DNA from: DASZHC01 sp035938215
GTDB taxonomy: Bacteria > Verrucomicrobiota > Verrucomicrobiia > Chthoniobacterales > JAFAMB01
Reading direction: 5' to 3'
NCBI GenBank assembly: GCA_035938215.1
Contig: DASZHC010000160.1
Span: 1-19,192, forward strand
DNA length: 19,192 nt
Both the position numbers and the translations under genes were made by a program. Every line of letters starts with the position of its first letter. The stretch's first letter is position 1. A model generated the notes under the pieces. The model did no database searches, was not told where the DNA came from, and saw only the letters and a program-made list of their open reading frames with translations. Below are positions 7,413 to 14,991 of the stretch, one piece after another.

Positions 7413-8954
7413 GTGAATAGAGCGTTTCCGATCCGGCAAGCATTGGCAGTGCTGCTGGCGATGCCAGCGCTCTACCTTACGTTCGTTCTTTACCAGAGCG
7501 GAAACGCGTTGGTCGCATTGATACTGCTGGTGGGAACTTGTTTGGGGCTATTTATCTACCTTAGCCCCGCGGCATCCACATACCGGTACCTTTTCCCCGG
7601 ATTCGTCGGGTTCGGTCTCTTCGTGATCTTCCCGATCCTATACACAGTCTATATAAGTTTCACGAAATACAGTTCCGAGAACCTTCTTTTTTTTGATCGG
7701 GCTGCAGCAATCTTTCGCAACGAGACCTTTGTGAGCGCGAATGCTGCGTCCTATAAATACAGGTTGTACGTTCAGGACGACGGCACGTACGTCCTATACC
7801 TGGAAGACCAAAAGGATCCAGTAAAACGTTTTGCGTCAGGACCATTCGAGTTGTCGGCCGGCGCCAAATCCAAGGGCCCTGTTGAACCGGTAAAGCTCAG
7901 CGCGTTACCGGGGGGCGAAGAGGTCAAAGGCAAACCACTCGAAACGCCTCAGATCGTGCGCGGGAAACTACTAGGTCCCCTTCGCGAGCGCCAATTTGTG
8001 CTTCCAGACGAGACGATCTTGGGAATGGCCGATCTGCTATCCTTTAGGTCCCGCGAGAGACTCTGGACTCAGAATCCTGATGGCACGCTCAAAAATAAGA
8101 AAGACGGCACGGTCATTAGACCGGATTTAAAACAGGGTTTTTTTGTTAATGACAAGGGTGAGCGAGTCGGCGTCGGTTTCCGAACCTTCAGCGCCTTTGA
8201 GAACTATGCGCGCATCCTTACCGACCCCCGCATCCAAGGCCCCTTCGTCCGCATCTTCTTGTGGACCGTCGCTTTTTCAGCATTGTCGGTGCTCCTTACG
8301 TTTTCGGTCGGGATGCTCCTTGCGGTAATTCTCGAACAAAAAGATCTTCGGTTCCGAGCAGCTTATCGCACGCTTTTTATTCTTCCCTATGCGGTCCCAG
8401 GCATCCTTTCGATACTGATCTTGAAAGGTTTGTTCAACCAGGAGTTCGGCGCCGTCAACGCACTGCTAAAAGGGATCTTTGGCTTTGCTCCAGAGTGGGA
8501 GACCAATCCTTGGGGAGCGCGCGCCATGATTCTATTAGTGAACCTCTGGCTTGGCTACCCGTACATGATGCTCATCTGCACCGGTATGCTTCAGTCAATC
8601 CCAGGAGCAATCTATGAAGCAAGCGCGATCGACGGAAGCAACACGGTGGTCGATTTTTCTGAGCTAACTTTGCCTCTCGTTCTACCCCCGATGATCCCCG
8701 TCCTGATTTCGGCGTTCGCCTTTAACTTTAATAACTTCAACCTCATTTTTCTACTTACGGGCGGAGGTCCGCAGATGGTCGGCGGTAACGCAGGGGAAAC
8801 CGATTTGCTTGTAACGTATACCTTCAATATCGCTTTCCGCGATTCCGGAACGAACTATGGACTGGCTAGCGCAATCGCTACTCTGCTTTTCATTCTTGTT
8901 GGGTTCCTTGCCTGGATAAATCTCAGGTTTACCGCACGAAAGGCCAAAATATGA
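7413..8954 (+). CDS. malF: Maltose transporter permease MalF
   Basis: 513 residues, almost the length of E. coli MalF (514), starting with GTG 2 bases after malE. There are three N-terminal membrane spans, then a large periplasmic loop (about residues 85-265) corresponding to the P2 domain that contacts MalE in the E. coli transporter. Then follow the transmembrane core and the cytoplasmic EAA loop YEASAIDGSNTVVDFSELTL (401-420), which docks onto the MalK ATPase. The stretch AFAFNFNNFNLIFLLTGGGP and the tail TDLLVTYTFNIAF...YGLASAIATL match E. coli closely. The retained P2 loop and E. coli-like ligand-region residues support true maltose/maltodextrin specificity over a generic sugar permease. 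The stop codon overlaps the malG start (ATGA), indicating translational coupling. Confidence 0.95.
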   Translation: MNRAFPIRQALAVLLAMPALYLTFVLYQSGNALVALILLVGTCLGLFIYLSPAASTYRYLFPGFVGFGLFVIFPILYTVYISFTKYSSENLLFFDRAAAIFRNETFVSANAASYKYRLYVQDDGTYVLYLEDQKDPVKRFASGPFELSAGAKSKGPVEPVKLSALPGGEEVKGKPLETPQIVRGKLLGPLRERQFVLPDETILGMADLLSFRSRERLWTQNPDGTLKNKKDGTVIRPDLKQGFFVNDKGERVGVGFRTFSAFENYARILTDPRIQGPFVRIFLWTVAFSALSVLLTFSVGMLLAVILEQKDLRFRAAYRTLFILPYAVPGILSILILKGLFNQEFGAVNALLKGIFGFAPEWETNPWGARAMILLVNLWLGYPYMMLICTGMLQSIPGAIYEASAIDGSNTVVDFSELTLPLVLPPMIPVLISAFAFNFNNFNLIFLLTGGGPQMVGGNAGETDLLVTYTFNIAFRDSGTNYGLASAIATLLFILVGFLAWINLRFTARKAKI

Positions 8955-9937
8955 AAAGGTCATTTCAGGATATGAAGATAACGGCTCCACCCGGCGAACA
9001 GGTGACCTCCAGAGCACAAGTGAAGTCGCCCTTGTTGAATTCGCAGCAGAAAGCGGTAGCCCGACGGGCGATTTCGCACGTCATACTGATCAGTCTTCTA
9101 GCATTGGTGCTGGTTCCCTACGTCATGGTGGTCTCTGCTTCCCTGCGAAAGGGCAATTTTGCGCCAAACGGGTTGCTTCCGGACAAGGTCAGCCTGGAGC
9201 ATTGGAAGTTCGTTCTTGGTATTCCGTACCAGGAAATCGCTAACGTATCTACGGGTGAAACCCGGGAGGTAAAGGCGGAGACGCCGCCGTTACTCTGGTT
9301 TTTGAACTCGATCAAGATCTCTGCGATCGCTTCGTTTGGCATCATCTTACTGTCCGGAACCGCCGCCTATGCGTTCGCCCGCCTGCATTTCAAGTTCAAA
9401 TCAGGCGTTTTGGGCGGCTTGCTCATTCTTCAGATGTTTCCGATGGTGCTCGCGCTGGTTGCGATCTACGCCTTTCTTGATTTTGCAGGCCAGTATGTCC
9501 GCTGGCTCGGTCTGAATACGCAATCCGCGCTGATCATGGTCTATCTCGGCGGCATCTCGGGCTACATCTGGATGATCAAAGGCTATTTCGATACGATCCC
9601 GGCGAGCATGGAGGAATCGGCAAGGATCGACGGAGCCTCTCAGTTCCAGACTTTTGTCCGGATTCTTCTGCCGATGAGCCTCCCTATTTTTGCCGTCGTA
9701 TTTATTCTCTCCTTCATTTCCCATATGTCTGAATACCCGGTAGCGTCCATTGTTCTGCAGACCCGCAGCAACTGGACGTTGGCCGTAGGCGCGAACTCAT
9801 TCCTGTCTGAACACGAAAAGCTTTGGGGTCGGTTCGCCGCTCTGGCAGTTTTGAGCGGCGTTCCGATTACTGCGATGTTCCTGCTCTGCCAAAAGTTTAT
9901 CGTCGGCGGTCTGACTTCCGGAGGCGTCAAAGAGTAG
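8951..9937 (+). CDS. malG: Maltose transporter permease MalG
   Basis: 328 residues with the binding-protein-dependent permease fold: an N-terminal span, the PPLLWFLNSIKIS segment, several spans, and the EAA loop MEESARIDGASQFQTFVRIL (220-239) that contacts the ATPase. The C-terminus GGLTSGGVKE matches the conserved MalG tail, which in E. coli reaches into the MalK dimer interface. It overlaps malF by 4 bases. Relative to E. coli MalG (296 residues) it has about 30 extra hydrophilic residues at the N-terminus; a start at Met8 would shorten this only slightly. It is the last gene of the operon: no malK, amylase or glucosidase follows, so the ATPase must come from another locus. Confidence 0.95.
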   Translation: MKRSFQDMKITAPPGEQVTSRAQVKSPLLNSQQKAVARRAISHVILISLLALVLVPYVMVVSASLRKGNFAPNGLLPDKVSLEHWKFVLGIPYQEIANVSTGETREVKAETPPLLWFLNSIKISAIASFGIILLSGTAAYAFARLHFKFKSGVLGGLLILQMFPMVLALVAIYAFLDFAGQYVRWLGLNTQSALIMVYLGGISGYIWMIKGYFDTIPASMEESARIDGASQFQTFVRILLPMSLPIFAVVFILSFISHMSEYPVASIVLQTRSNWTLAVGANSFLSEHEKLWGRFAALAVLSGVPITAMFLLCQKFIVGGLTSGGVKE

Positions 9938-10437
9938 CTGTACTAAGACCCGATACTCTCTATATTAACAAAACCTTTCGTACAGATCTTGTGGAATTCT
10001 TCCTAGTTTTTCCGAGTCCGTTCCGAACAGCGGCCCGAAAACCTCCTTGCACACGGATCGATGACTAGCTAAAAATAGCCTCGCCGGGGATTCGACGATC
10101 TGTGGGCATTTTCCATCCCTGCCAAAGTTGCGTCGGGATGCTAAAACTTGGCCGGGTTCCCCTGCGAGCTACAAGTTGAAGCGATTCGATGAGGTGTCTC
10201 GAAATCAATTCAACAAGTTTTTGCCTCCACCCGGAGCTCTCAAGAAAAATCATCAGTGATCAGATTACTCATTTGCAGCGGCAGGAATAACTCACGGTCA
10301 CGGGTGGAAAGAAAACGACGATCGATTGATTTGCTGAAGTGCACCATGATTGATGAAGCAAGGGACTACCCGATGCCAACGAACTGGATGAACGAAGTTC
10401 GAGACGATTTAGAAGCGAAAATAAAAAGGAGAAATAG
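9938..10437. other. 500-base gap with no recognisable gene
   Basis: Between malG and the iolG remnant I find only short open stretches with no family resemblance (for example plus-strand 10256-10450 and minus-strand 10065-10253). A good Shine-Dalgarno sequence, AAGGAG at 10426-10431, lies 6 bases before the ATG at 10438 and clearly belongs to the iolG remnant. No convincing terminator for the mal operon was seen after 9937. Confidence 0.5.
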
Positions 10438-11297
10438 ATGCTCAGAGTAGCTGTCATTGGAACCGGCTTCATCGGCGCGGTCCACGCGAAAAATATTGCG
10501 CGACATCCAGATGCGGAACTTACGGCTGTGACCGATGCAAACATCGAATATGCAGAGAAAATAGCGGCGACTACAGGTGCGAGAGCGGTAGCTGATATAG
10601 CGGAAATATTAGATGATGAGGATATCCAGGCCGTTGTAATTGCCACGCCTACCAATACACACGTGGATTATCTCAAGGACGCCGCTAATGCGGGAAAGGC
10701 TATTTATTGTGAGAAACCGATCGGCTTGGACTACGACGAGGCAGAAGGAGCTGTGCGCGCGGTTCGCGCTGCTGGCGTACGGGTCATGCTTGGATTTAAC
10801 CGCCGATTTGATGCCAAGCCACGCCGCTCTAAAGGAGGCTGTAGACCGAGGCGATGTCGGAAAAGTTGAAATTGTTCAGCTCACGAGCTCTTGTTGACCC
10901 GGCGATCGGTGAGGCTGGCGATGTAGACACTTCGATTGTGTCGATACGCATGGCGTCCGGGGCGCTGTGCCAAATCGATAGTTCGCGGCGTGCTGCCTAT
11001 GGTTATGATGAAAGATTGGAGGTCTTCGGTTCCGAGGGAATGGCGGAATCCACGCGGCAAAGCTCGAGGGGACTCTCTCTTTACAAGGGGCGCCAGATTC
11101 TCAGCGACGGGCTTCATCCCGGTTGGTTCGAACGCATCGAGCAGAGTTACTACGAGGCGATTGACGCTTTCCTCAAGTCGATAGAAAAAGGGGCGCCGCC
11201 GAGTCCATCCCTCGAGGATGGTTTGAAGGCGCAGCTGATAGCGGATAAGGCGACTGAGTCAATTAAAACGGGGCAACCAATCAAGATCGCCAGATAG
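10438..11297 (+). pseudogene. iolG: Inositol 2-dehydrogenase-like oxidoreductase, broken
   Basis: The first 126 codons encode an intact Gfo/Idh/MocA NAD-binding domain (VIGTGFIGAVHA, with the EKP motif at residues 92-94, CEKPIGLDYD). An extra A at 10816 shifts the frame: the second frame continues SHAALKEAVDRGDVGKVEIV QLTS and stops at 10895. A third frame then resumes at about 10886 with ALVDPAIGEAGDVDTSIVSI and runs cleanly to the stop at 11295-11297. At the second junction about 45 family residues are missing, including the GGxxxDxxIHDxD segment that carries the catalytic Asp and His. The rejoined length is about 288 residues, against about 330 in the family. The ending (GSEGMA, then SYYEAIDAFL, DGLKAQLIADKA) fits IolG best among Gfo/Idh/MocA enzymes. 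A strong Shine-Dalgarno site is still present, so the gene was functional in the past. Confidence 0.85.
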
Positions 11298-11360
11298 GGT
11301 TGCGCAAAATAGCGTCCTGAACGTGTTCGGCTGTTCGTCGCATTATTAAACTGAACAATC

Positions 11361-11381
11361 GGTTGATCGGAACGATCAGCC
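11361..11381. promoter_or_regulatory. Dyad upstream of the DUF899 gene
   Basis: GGTTGATC and GATCAGCC flank 5 bases (GGAAC); seven of eight positions pair perfectly and the eighth is a G-T. It ends 16 bases before the DUF899 start codon, so it could be an operator or a leader hairpin. Symmetry and position are the only evidence. Confidence 0.3.
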
Positions 11382-11397
11382 ATAATGAAGAGCGAAT

Positions 11398-12237
11398 ATG
11401 GACACGACAACAGCAACATTTGAAAACAGAAACCGAATTTCAGAGCATTCGATCGTTTCGCAGGAGAAATGGCTTCAGCTGCGCAAGGAGCTGCTGAGTA
11501 AGGAGAAGGAGCTCACGCGGCTCCGGGACCGATTAAACGCCGAACGCCGCGAACTGCCTTGGGTGCGAGTAGAAAAGAATTATGTCTTTGACGCTCCGGG
11601 CGGAAAGGTATCGTTGAAAGAGCTCTTTGCCGGAACGAGCCAACTGGTAATCTACCACTTCATGTTCGGACCGGATTGGAATGAGGGCTGTCCGAGCTGC
11701 TCATTCGTGTCCGATCATATCGACGGCGCGCTCCCGCATCTGGCGGCGCGCGACGCCACGATGGTGATGGTCTCGCGAGCGCCGCTGGCCAAGATTGAAG
11801 CGTTCAAAAAACGCATGGGCTGGCGGTTCACTTGGGTGTCATCATACGGCAGTGACTTCAACCCTGACTTCCGGGTTTCGTTCACTAAGGACGAGATGGC
11901 GCAGGGCAAAGTGAACTACAACTACACGATGCAGGAGTTTCCCAGCGAGGAGGCGCCCGGCATCAGCGTCTTCTATAAGGACGCGGGCGGCGACGTCTTC
12001 CACACCTACTCCAGCTACGGGCGCGGCCTCGAGCAACTCGTCGGCACCTACATGATCCTCGACCTGGTTCCCAAGGGCCGCGACGAGGATGAGCTGGGAT
12101 TCACGATGGAATGGGTCCGCCACCATGATCGTTATGGCACCGACGAGTTCGCGGACCCGACCAAGCCCTATTGGCCGGCGACGGAGTCGCCCTCGTCCAC
12201 TACCTGCTCATGCGGATCGGCTGAGGCGGGCTCCTAA
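11398..12237 (+). CDS. DUF899 family thioredoxin-like protein
   Basis: 279 residues. The body matches DUF899: a heptad-rich N-terminal helix (EKWLQLRKELLSKEKELTRL), LPWVRVEKNYVFDAPGG, then the thioredoxin-fold part YHFMFGPDWNEGCPSCSF with Cys98 and Cys101, and the family stretch MGWRFTWVSSYGSDFNPDF. The Cys-x-x-Cys sits where thioredoxin-like proteins carry their redox site, but no reaction has been assigned to the family that I know of. There is no signal peptide, so it is cytoplasmic. The C-terminus ends in a short Ser/Cys-rich tail (TTCSCGS). The start at 11398 is preceded by GAAGAG at a short distance. It stands alone: the iolG remnant lies upstream and a stem-loop directly follows the stop codon. 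Confidence 0.88.
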   Translation: MDTTTATFENRNRISEHSIVSQEKWLQLRKELLSKEKELTRLRDRLNAERRELPWVRVEKNYVFDAPGGKVSLKELFAGTSQLVIYHFMFGPDWNEGCPSCSFVSDHIDGALPHLAARDATMVMVSRAPLAKIEAFKKRMGWRFTWVSSYGSDFNPDFRVSFTKDEMAQGKVNYNYTMQEFPSEEAPGISVFYKDAGGDVFHTYSSYGRGLEQLVGTYMILDLVPKGRDEDELGFTMEWVRHHDRYGTDEFADPTKPYWPATESPSSTTCSCGSAEAGS

Positions 12238-12289
12238 ACACTGATCGTCGCTGCGACCGGCTCACGCTCGGAGAGCCGGCCGGCAGTGT
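12238..12289. terminator. Nested stem-loop after the DUF899 gene
   Basis: An outer pair ACACTG (12238-12243) / CAGTGT (12284-12289) encloses an inner GC-rich stem CCGGCTC (12257-12263) / GAGCCGG (12273-12279). It starts right after the stop codon. No run of T follows, so if it terminates transcription it is not a classical intrinsic terminator; a 3'-end stabilising structure is another possibility. Confidence 0.4.
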
Positions 12290-12331
12290 GAAGGGGGAGA
12301 TTCAATCGAAAGATTAACGCGGCGCAAATAT

Positions 12332-12347
12332 GCAACCATACGGTTGC
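12332..12347. promoter_or_regulatory. Palindromic operator-like site (ArsR type) before the SRPBCC gene
   Basis: GCAACC-ATAC-GGTTGC is a perfect 6-base dyad 32 bases before the ATG at 12380. A/T-flanked CAACC...GGTTG palindromes are what I would expect as the site of the ArsR-type repressor that usually travels with SRPBCC/AHSA1 genes. The regulator gene remnant is at 12814-12870, so the site may now lack its local binder. Confidence 0.45.
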
Positions 12348-12379
12348 TCTTTTGCGAATTCAGGGCTAGCCTTGTGCTT

Positions 12380-12833
12380 ATGAATGACCAAATTGAGAAA
12401 CGTATTGAGCTTACGGCGCCGATTTCACGAGTCTGGCGGGCGCTCACAGATTATCGCGAGTTTGGTGAATGGTTCCGCGTGAAGTTAGATGCTCCCTTCA
12501 GCGTAGGTCGGATCTCACGGGGGCAGATGACCTACCCTGGTTACGAGCACTATAAATGGGAAGCGTGCGTGGAGAAAATGGAGCAATGAACGGCTTTTTT
12601 CCTTCACCTGGTACCCTTATGCCGTTGATCTCAAAAGGGATTACTCCAAGGAGACACCGACCCTCGTCGAGTTCCGCTTGGAGAAGACCGAAGATGGAAC
12701 GTTGCTGGTACTTACCGAATCCGGATTCGACAAAATTCCGCCGGAGCGTCGCCTTGAAGCATTCCGTATGAATGAAGATGGCTGGACCGAGCAGATGAAG
12801 AACATCGAGAAGCATGTTGAGAAAATGTCGTAA
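12380..12833 (+). pseudogene. SRPBCC / AHSA1-like protein, frameshifted
   Basis: The first frame, from the ATG at 12380, reads MNDQIEKRIELTAPISRVWR, then ALTDYREFGEWFRVKLDAPF and KWEACVEKMEQ, a typical START-like AHSA1 N-terminus (helix-grip fold, ligand or chaperone-cofactor family). It hits TGA because of one extra T at 12587. The next frame continues the same domain: ERLFSFTWYPYAVDLKRDYS, then TLVEFRLEKTEDGTLLVLTE and SGFDKIPPERR, ending at TAA 12831-12833. Together they give about 150 residues, the full family length, so removing that single base restores the whole protein. Nothing at the site resembles a slippery heptamer, so I favour mutation or sequencing error over programmed frameshifting. 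The ArsR remnant begins within its 3' end. Confidence 0.85.
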
Positions 12834-12870
12834 GCAATCGAACGCTCGCGCTCCGATCTTTGCTGCCTTA
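12814..12870 (+). pseudogene. N-terminal stub of an ArsR-family regulator
   Basis: From the ATG at 12814, overlapping the end of the SRPBCC gene in another frame, the sequence reads MLRKCRKQSNARAPIFAAL. In ArsR repressors paired with SRPBCC genes the start reads similarly and continues GDxTRLxLL. Here it switches straight into unrelated sequence after FAAL. Only about 19 residues survive and the DNA-binding helices are gone. The call rests on a short motif plus its position next to an SRPBCC gene. Confidence 0.5.
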
Positions 12871-12976
12871 TGGATTGACGGCGCTAAGTCGCGTCATTGG
12901 TTTTTTGATGGTCTGCATCGGGATCCAGTTCATTCCTTCGGGCGTTCAGCAACTGCTGAAAACGCTCGGGGGATAG
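12863..12976 (+). pseudogene. C-terminal stub of a MarC/UPF0056-type membrane protein
   Basis: The frame from 12863 reads LPYGLTALSRVIGFLMVCIG followed by IQFIPSGVQQLLKTLGG and TAG at 12974-12976. This is the last transmembrane helix and tail of MarC-family inner-membrane proteins (consensus GxxALxRxMGxLLxxIxVQxxxxG). The upstream 160 or so residues are missing; instead the ArsR stub abuts it, with the two overlapping by a few bases. The junction looks like a deletion that fused the start of one gene to the end of another. Confidence 0.6.
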
Positions 12977-13020
12977 TCGATTTCGCTTTTGATAGCCGGG
13001 TACGGCACTGAGCGTTTAAG

Positions 13021-13731
13021 ATGAGCAAGGTGAGACGTTTGGCTCTGAAACTAGCCGTGGCGCTTCTCGGAGTTTTGGCAATCTGGATATTGGCTGCTTA
13101 TCTGTTGGTGCCGGCGTGGTGGAAAATTCATTGGTCCCGGCATCCAGTGCTGACCAATGGGCCGCGGTTTACCAGAACTGGTTCAGGCAATCCAGGCGAT
13201 CCGCTGAACCTTTCAATTGTTGGAAGCGAAAGCGATCTAGTTTCTGCGTTGCTGGCGGCCGGATGGTATCCCGCGGATCCGATCACCCTAAAGAGCAGCT
13301 TGCACATCGCAGAGAGCACGATTTTTCACCGTCCCTATGATGACGCACCGGTCAGCAATCTTTTCCTCTTCGGCCGCCGGGAGGACACCGCGTTTGAGAA
13401 GCCGGCGGGTAAGGACGCTCGCCAACGTCATCACGTACGGTTTTGGCAGGTGCCTGGAACCGGTGACTTCGGGAAGCCTTACTGGCTGGGCGCAATCACT
13501 TTTGACCGGGGCGTTGGCTTCAGTCACACGACGGGACGGATCACGCATCACATCGCGCCGGATGTAGATGCAGAGCGCGACGGCCTGATAATTGATCTTC
13601 AGCGGATAGGCCGGATTTCCGGCGTTGAGTGGCAAGACGATTTTCAAGACCCTCCCGAAGGTCGAAACGGCGATGGCGATCCCTGGAGAACCGATGGGCG
13701 CTTGCCCGTGATCACGTTAAAGCCGCGATAG
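13021..13731 (+). CDS. LssY C-terminal domain protein, membrane anchored
   Basis: 236 residues. One N-terminal hydrophobic segment (about 9-32, LKLAVALLGVLAIWILAAYL) serves as anchor, with the rest probably periplasmic. The body follows the LssY_C domain: NPGDPLNLSIVGSESDLVSA, LLAAGWYPADPIT, PVSNLFLFGRREDTAFEKP, RQRHHVRFWQV, PYWLGAITFDRGVGF, and the His/Asp-rich end THHIAPDVDAERDGLI. Many relatives have this domain behind a PAP2 phosphatase or DedA-like region; here it stands alone. The function of the domain is unknown. The ATG at 13021 follows the MarC remnant by 44 bases. No clear promoter was seen. A hairpin terminator follows at 13801. Confidence 0.85.
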   Translation: MSKVRRLALKLAVALLGVLAIWILAAYLLVPAWWKIHWSRHPVLTNGPRFTRTGSGNPGDPLNLSIVGSESDLVSALLAAGWYPADPITLKSSLHIAESTIFHRPYDDAPVSNLFLFGRREDTAFEKPAGKDARQRHHVRFWQVPGTGDFGKPYWLGAITFDRGVGFSHTTGRITHHIAPDVDAERDGLIIDLQRIGRISGVEWQDDFQDPPEGRNGDGDPWRTDGRLPVITLKPR

Positions 13732-13800
13732 CGCTGTCGTGAACGGCCGTCTCCTGGTTCAGTGGACCACGACGATTGCGACCTATTTGAATTCCAAGAA

Positions 13801-13822
13801 AGGACGGCCCAAAGGCCGTCCT
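13801..13822. terminator. Perfect hairpin between convergent genes
   Basis: AGGACGGCC (13801-13809) and GGCCGTCCT (13814-13822) form a perfect 9-bp stem with a CAAA loop. It lies between the LssY-C gene (plus) and the VOC gene (minus). Read on the minus strand it is followed by TTCTT, on the plus strand by CCCGT, so it probably terminates the VOC transcript best and may serve both genes. Confidence 0.75.
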
Positions 13823-13855
13823 CCCGTGAAAGTCTAACTTCGCCAAAAATGGGTC

Positions 13856-14224
13856 TTATTTCGCGCTTTCGCACCTTTCCCAAAGAGCGAACGTATTCTT
13901 TTCAGGGTCTTGACAGATAACAAAATAACCCATTTCGGGTACCGCCGTTTTAGGCATGCAAATCTTGCCGCCGAGCTTCTCGACCTTCGCCGCGGACTCG
14001 TCCGCAGACGTGACACTGATGTAGCTAGTGATGCCCTGTTGTTGAGGGTCCTGGCGCTTCAGCAATCCACCGTCAGGAGAGTCCTCGCTGCCGCCTGTGT
14101 CGATGTGCCAGTATTCCATCGGCCCGGGGAACTTCTCGATTTTCCAGCCGAACAGTGCGCTGTAGAAGGATTTCGCGCGTTCGACATCGTCTGCCGGGAT
14201 TTCAAACCATACGATGCTAGCCAT
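13856..14224 (-). CDS. VOC (glyoxalase/bleomycin-resistance fold) family protein
   Basis: 122 residues, one full VOC unit: the first beta-alpha element IVWFEIPADDVERAKSFYSA leads into LFGWKIEKF, then the central ITSYISVTSADESAAKVEKL, GGKICMPKTAVPEMGYFVIC, and the final DPEKNTFALWE with the acidic residue used for metal binding in this fold. The family includes glyoxalases, extradiol dioxygenases and resistance proteins; this 'predicted enzyme related to lactoylglutathione lyase' subgroup has no defined substrate. It is cytoplasmic. The start has GAGAGA about 6 bases upstream. It is a single gene, convergent with LssY-C across a shared terminator. Confidence 0.9.
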   Translation of the reverse strand: MASIVWFEIPADDVERAKSFYSALFGWKIEKFPGPMEYWHIDTGGSEDSPDGGLLKRQDPQQQGITSYISVTSADESAAKVEKLGGKICMPKTAVPEMGYFVICQDPEKNTFALWERCESAK

Positions 14225-14709
14225 GATGATCTCTCTTTCCTCGCTCGGTTGCGGTCTTCATTTGAATGCTCATTGATTTCGTTCTTTTTTGTTCGTTAGT
14301 CGGTCTCTTGAAGCTGTCGTTTCCCAGCCGCCGGAGGTCTCTTTGCACGACGAACGTACAGCCGGCTTCGGGACATTTCGCTGGCATGCGGCATCGATAC
14401 CACTTATCCGGTATCTGTCAAAATCGGCATGGCATCGTAGGTGCGCCCGCCCAACTCCCGGCCAGTTCATGCTTTCGCTTGCTGGCAGACCTCCGGCAAC
14501 TCGAAATCGCGTCGGGCTTTGTGAGTTGCTCAGAGGTGTTTGAAAAGTCTCATGCAGGGGCGATTCGGTTGAGCATAAGGTCGAATCATCGAGCTCGATG
14601 AGGCCTGCTGCGGTGTTACTCTCCCTTTGAGCAACGCTGAGCCCACGATTGGATCCTGATCGGCCGCCGAAATTCCACTACGGCGTTTGGCACAATGGAT
14701 AGTTGTTAT
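14225..14709. other. 485-base gap with no recognisable gene
   Basis: Upstream of the VOC gene both strands contain only overlapping short open frames without family resemblance. TGGCAC at 14688-14693 recalls half of a sigma-54 promoter, but the -12 half is absent. I see nothing else in this stretch. Confidence 0.5.
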
Positions 14710-14790
14710 TCAACTCTGGAATCTCCAGACATTCGGAAAATCGCACACAGCAACTTTGGCCTGAAGTAGCCCCATGGAGCCATAGAAAAA

Positions 14791-14823
14791 GGTTCTTCCG
14801 AACCATAGGGCGGCTAAAGCCGC
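14791..14823. repeat. Twin short palindromes (REP-like)
   Basis: Two adjacent dyads: GGTTC-TTCC-GAACC (14791-14804) and GCGGCT-AA-AGCCGC (14810-14823), separated by 5 bases. Paired small hairpins like this are typical of REP/BIME-type units. The second dyad lies exactly where the sigma-factor remnant loses its family resemblance. Confidence 0.55.
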
Positions 14824-14928
14824 TCGACCCGCTTGGCCTTGGTCTTGCGCAGAAGCCATCACCAGCGGCCAACGCGTCGTGTGAAATTGGGTCGCCTCAC
14901 CTCCTATTGAGATGTCGCTCACTCTCAT
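14810..14928 (-). pseudogene. N-terminal stub of a sigma-70 family (ECF-like) factor
   Basis: Starting at ATG 14928 the minus strand reads MRVSDISIGGEATQFHTTRW and then PLVMASAQDQGQAGRAALA. The F-x-TTRW-x-LV-x-A...ARxAL opening is the N-terminus of a group of extracytoplasmic-function-like sigma factors frequent in Planctomycetes and Verrucomicrobia, where it continues ELCxxYWxPLY. Here the match ends at the 14-base palindrome; after it the frame runs on to about 14710 with unrelated residues. Regions 2 and 4, needed for promoter recognition, are absent. The call rests on about 30 residues. Confidence 0.55.
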
Positions 14929-14962
14929 CGGGAACTCGCTTTGAGGGTGAACATTAATGGAT

Positions 14963-14991
14963 CAGCTAGAATTTTTCACTTTTTTCGTCAA
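14963..14991 (-). promoter_or_regulatory. Possible promoter of the sigma-factor stub
   Basis: On the minus strand TTGACG (14986-14991) and TAGCTG (14963-14968) are separated by 17 mostly A/T bases, 34 bases upstream of the ATG at 14928. The -35 box is good and the -10 box poor. Confidence 0.25.

Noticed and set aside
9401..9724. Minus-strand open frame inside malG
   Set aside because: It is the antisense of the conserved MalG core, rich in Asp/His/Arg, and shows no family match.
10065..10253. Minus-strand open frame of 62 codons in the gap after malG
   Set aside because: No recognisable motif, no Shine-Dalgarno sequence and no neighbour logic; kept only as part of the empty gap.
12581..12599. 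Programmed frameshift in the SRPBCC gene
   Set aside because: No slippery heptamer precedes the shift, and the family does not use recoding as far as I know; mutation or sequencing error is simpler.
14688..14700. Sigma-54 promoter suggested by TGGCAC
   Set aside because: The TTGC half at the right spacing is missing and no gene starts downstream on that strand.
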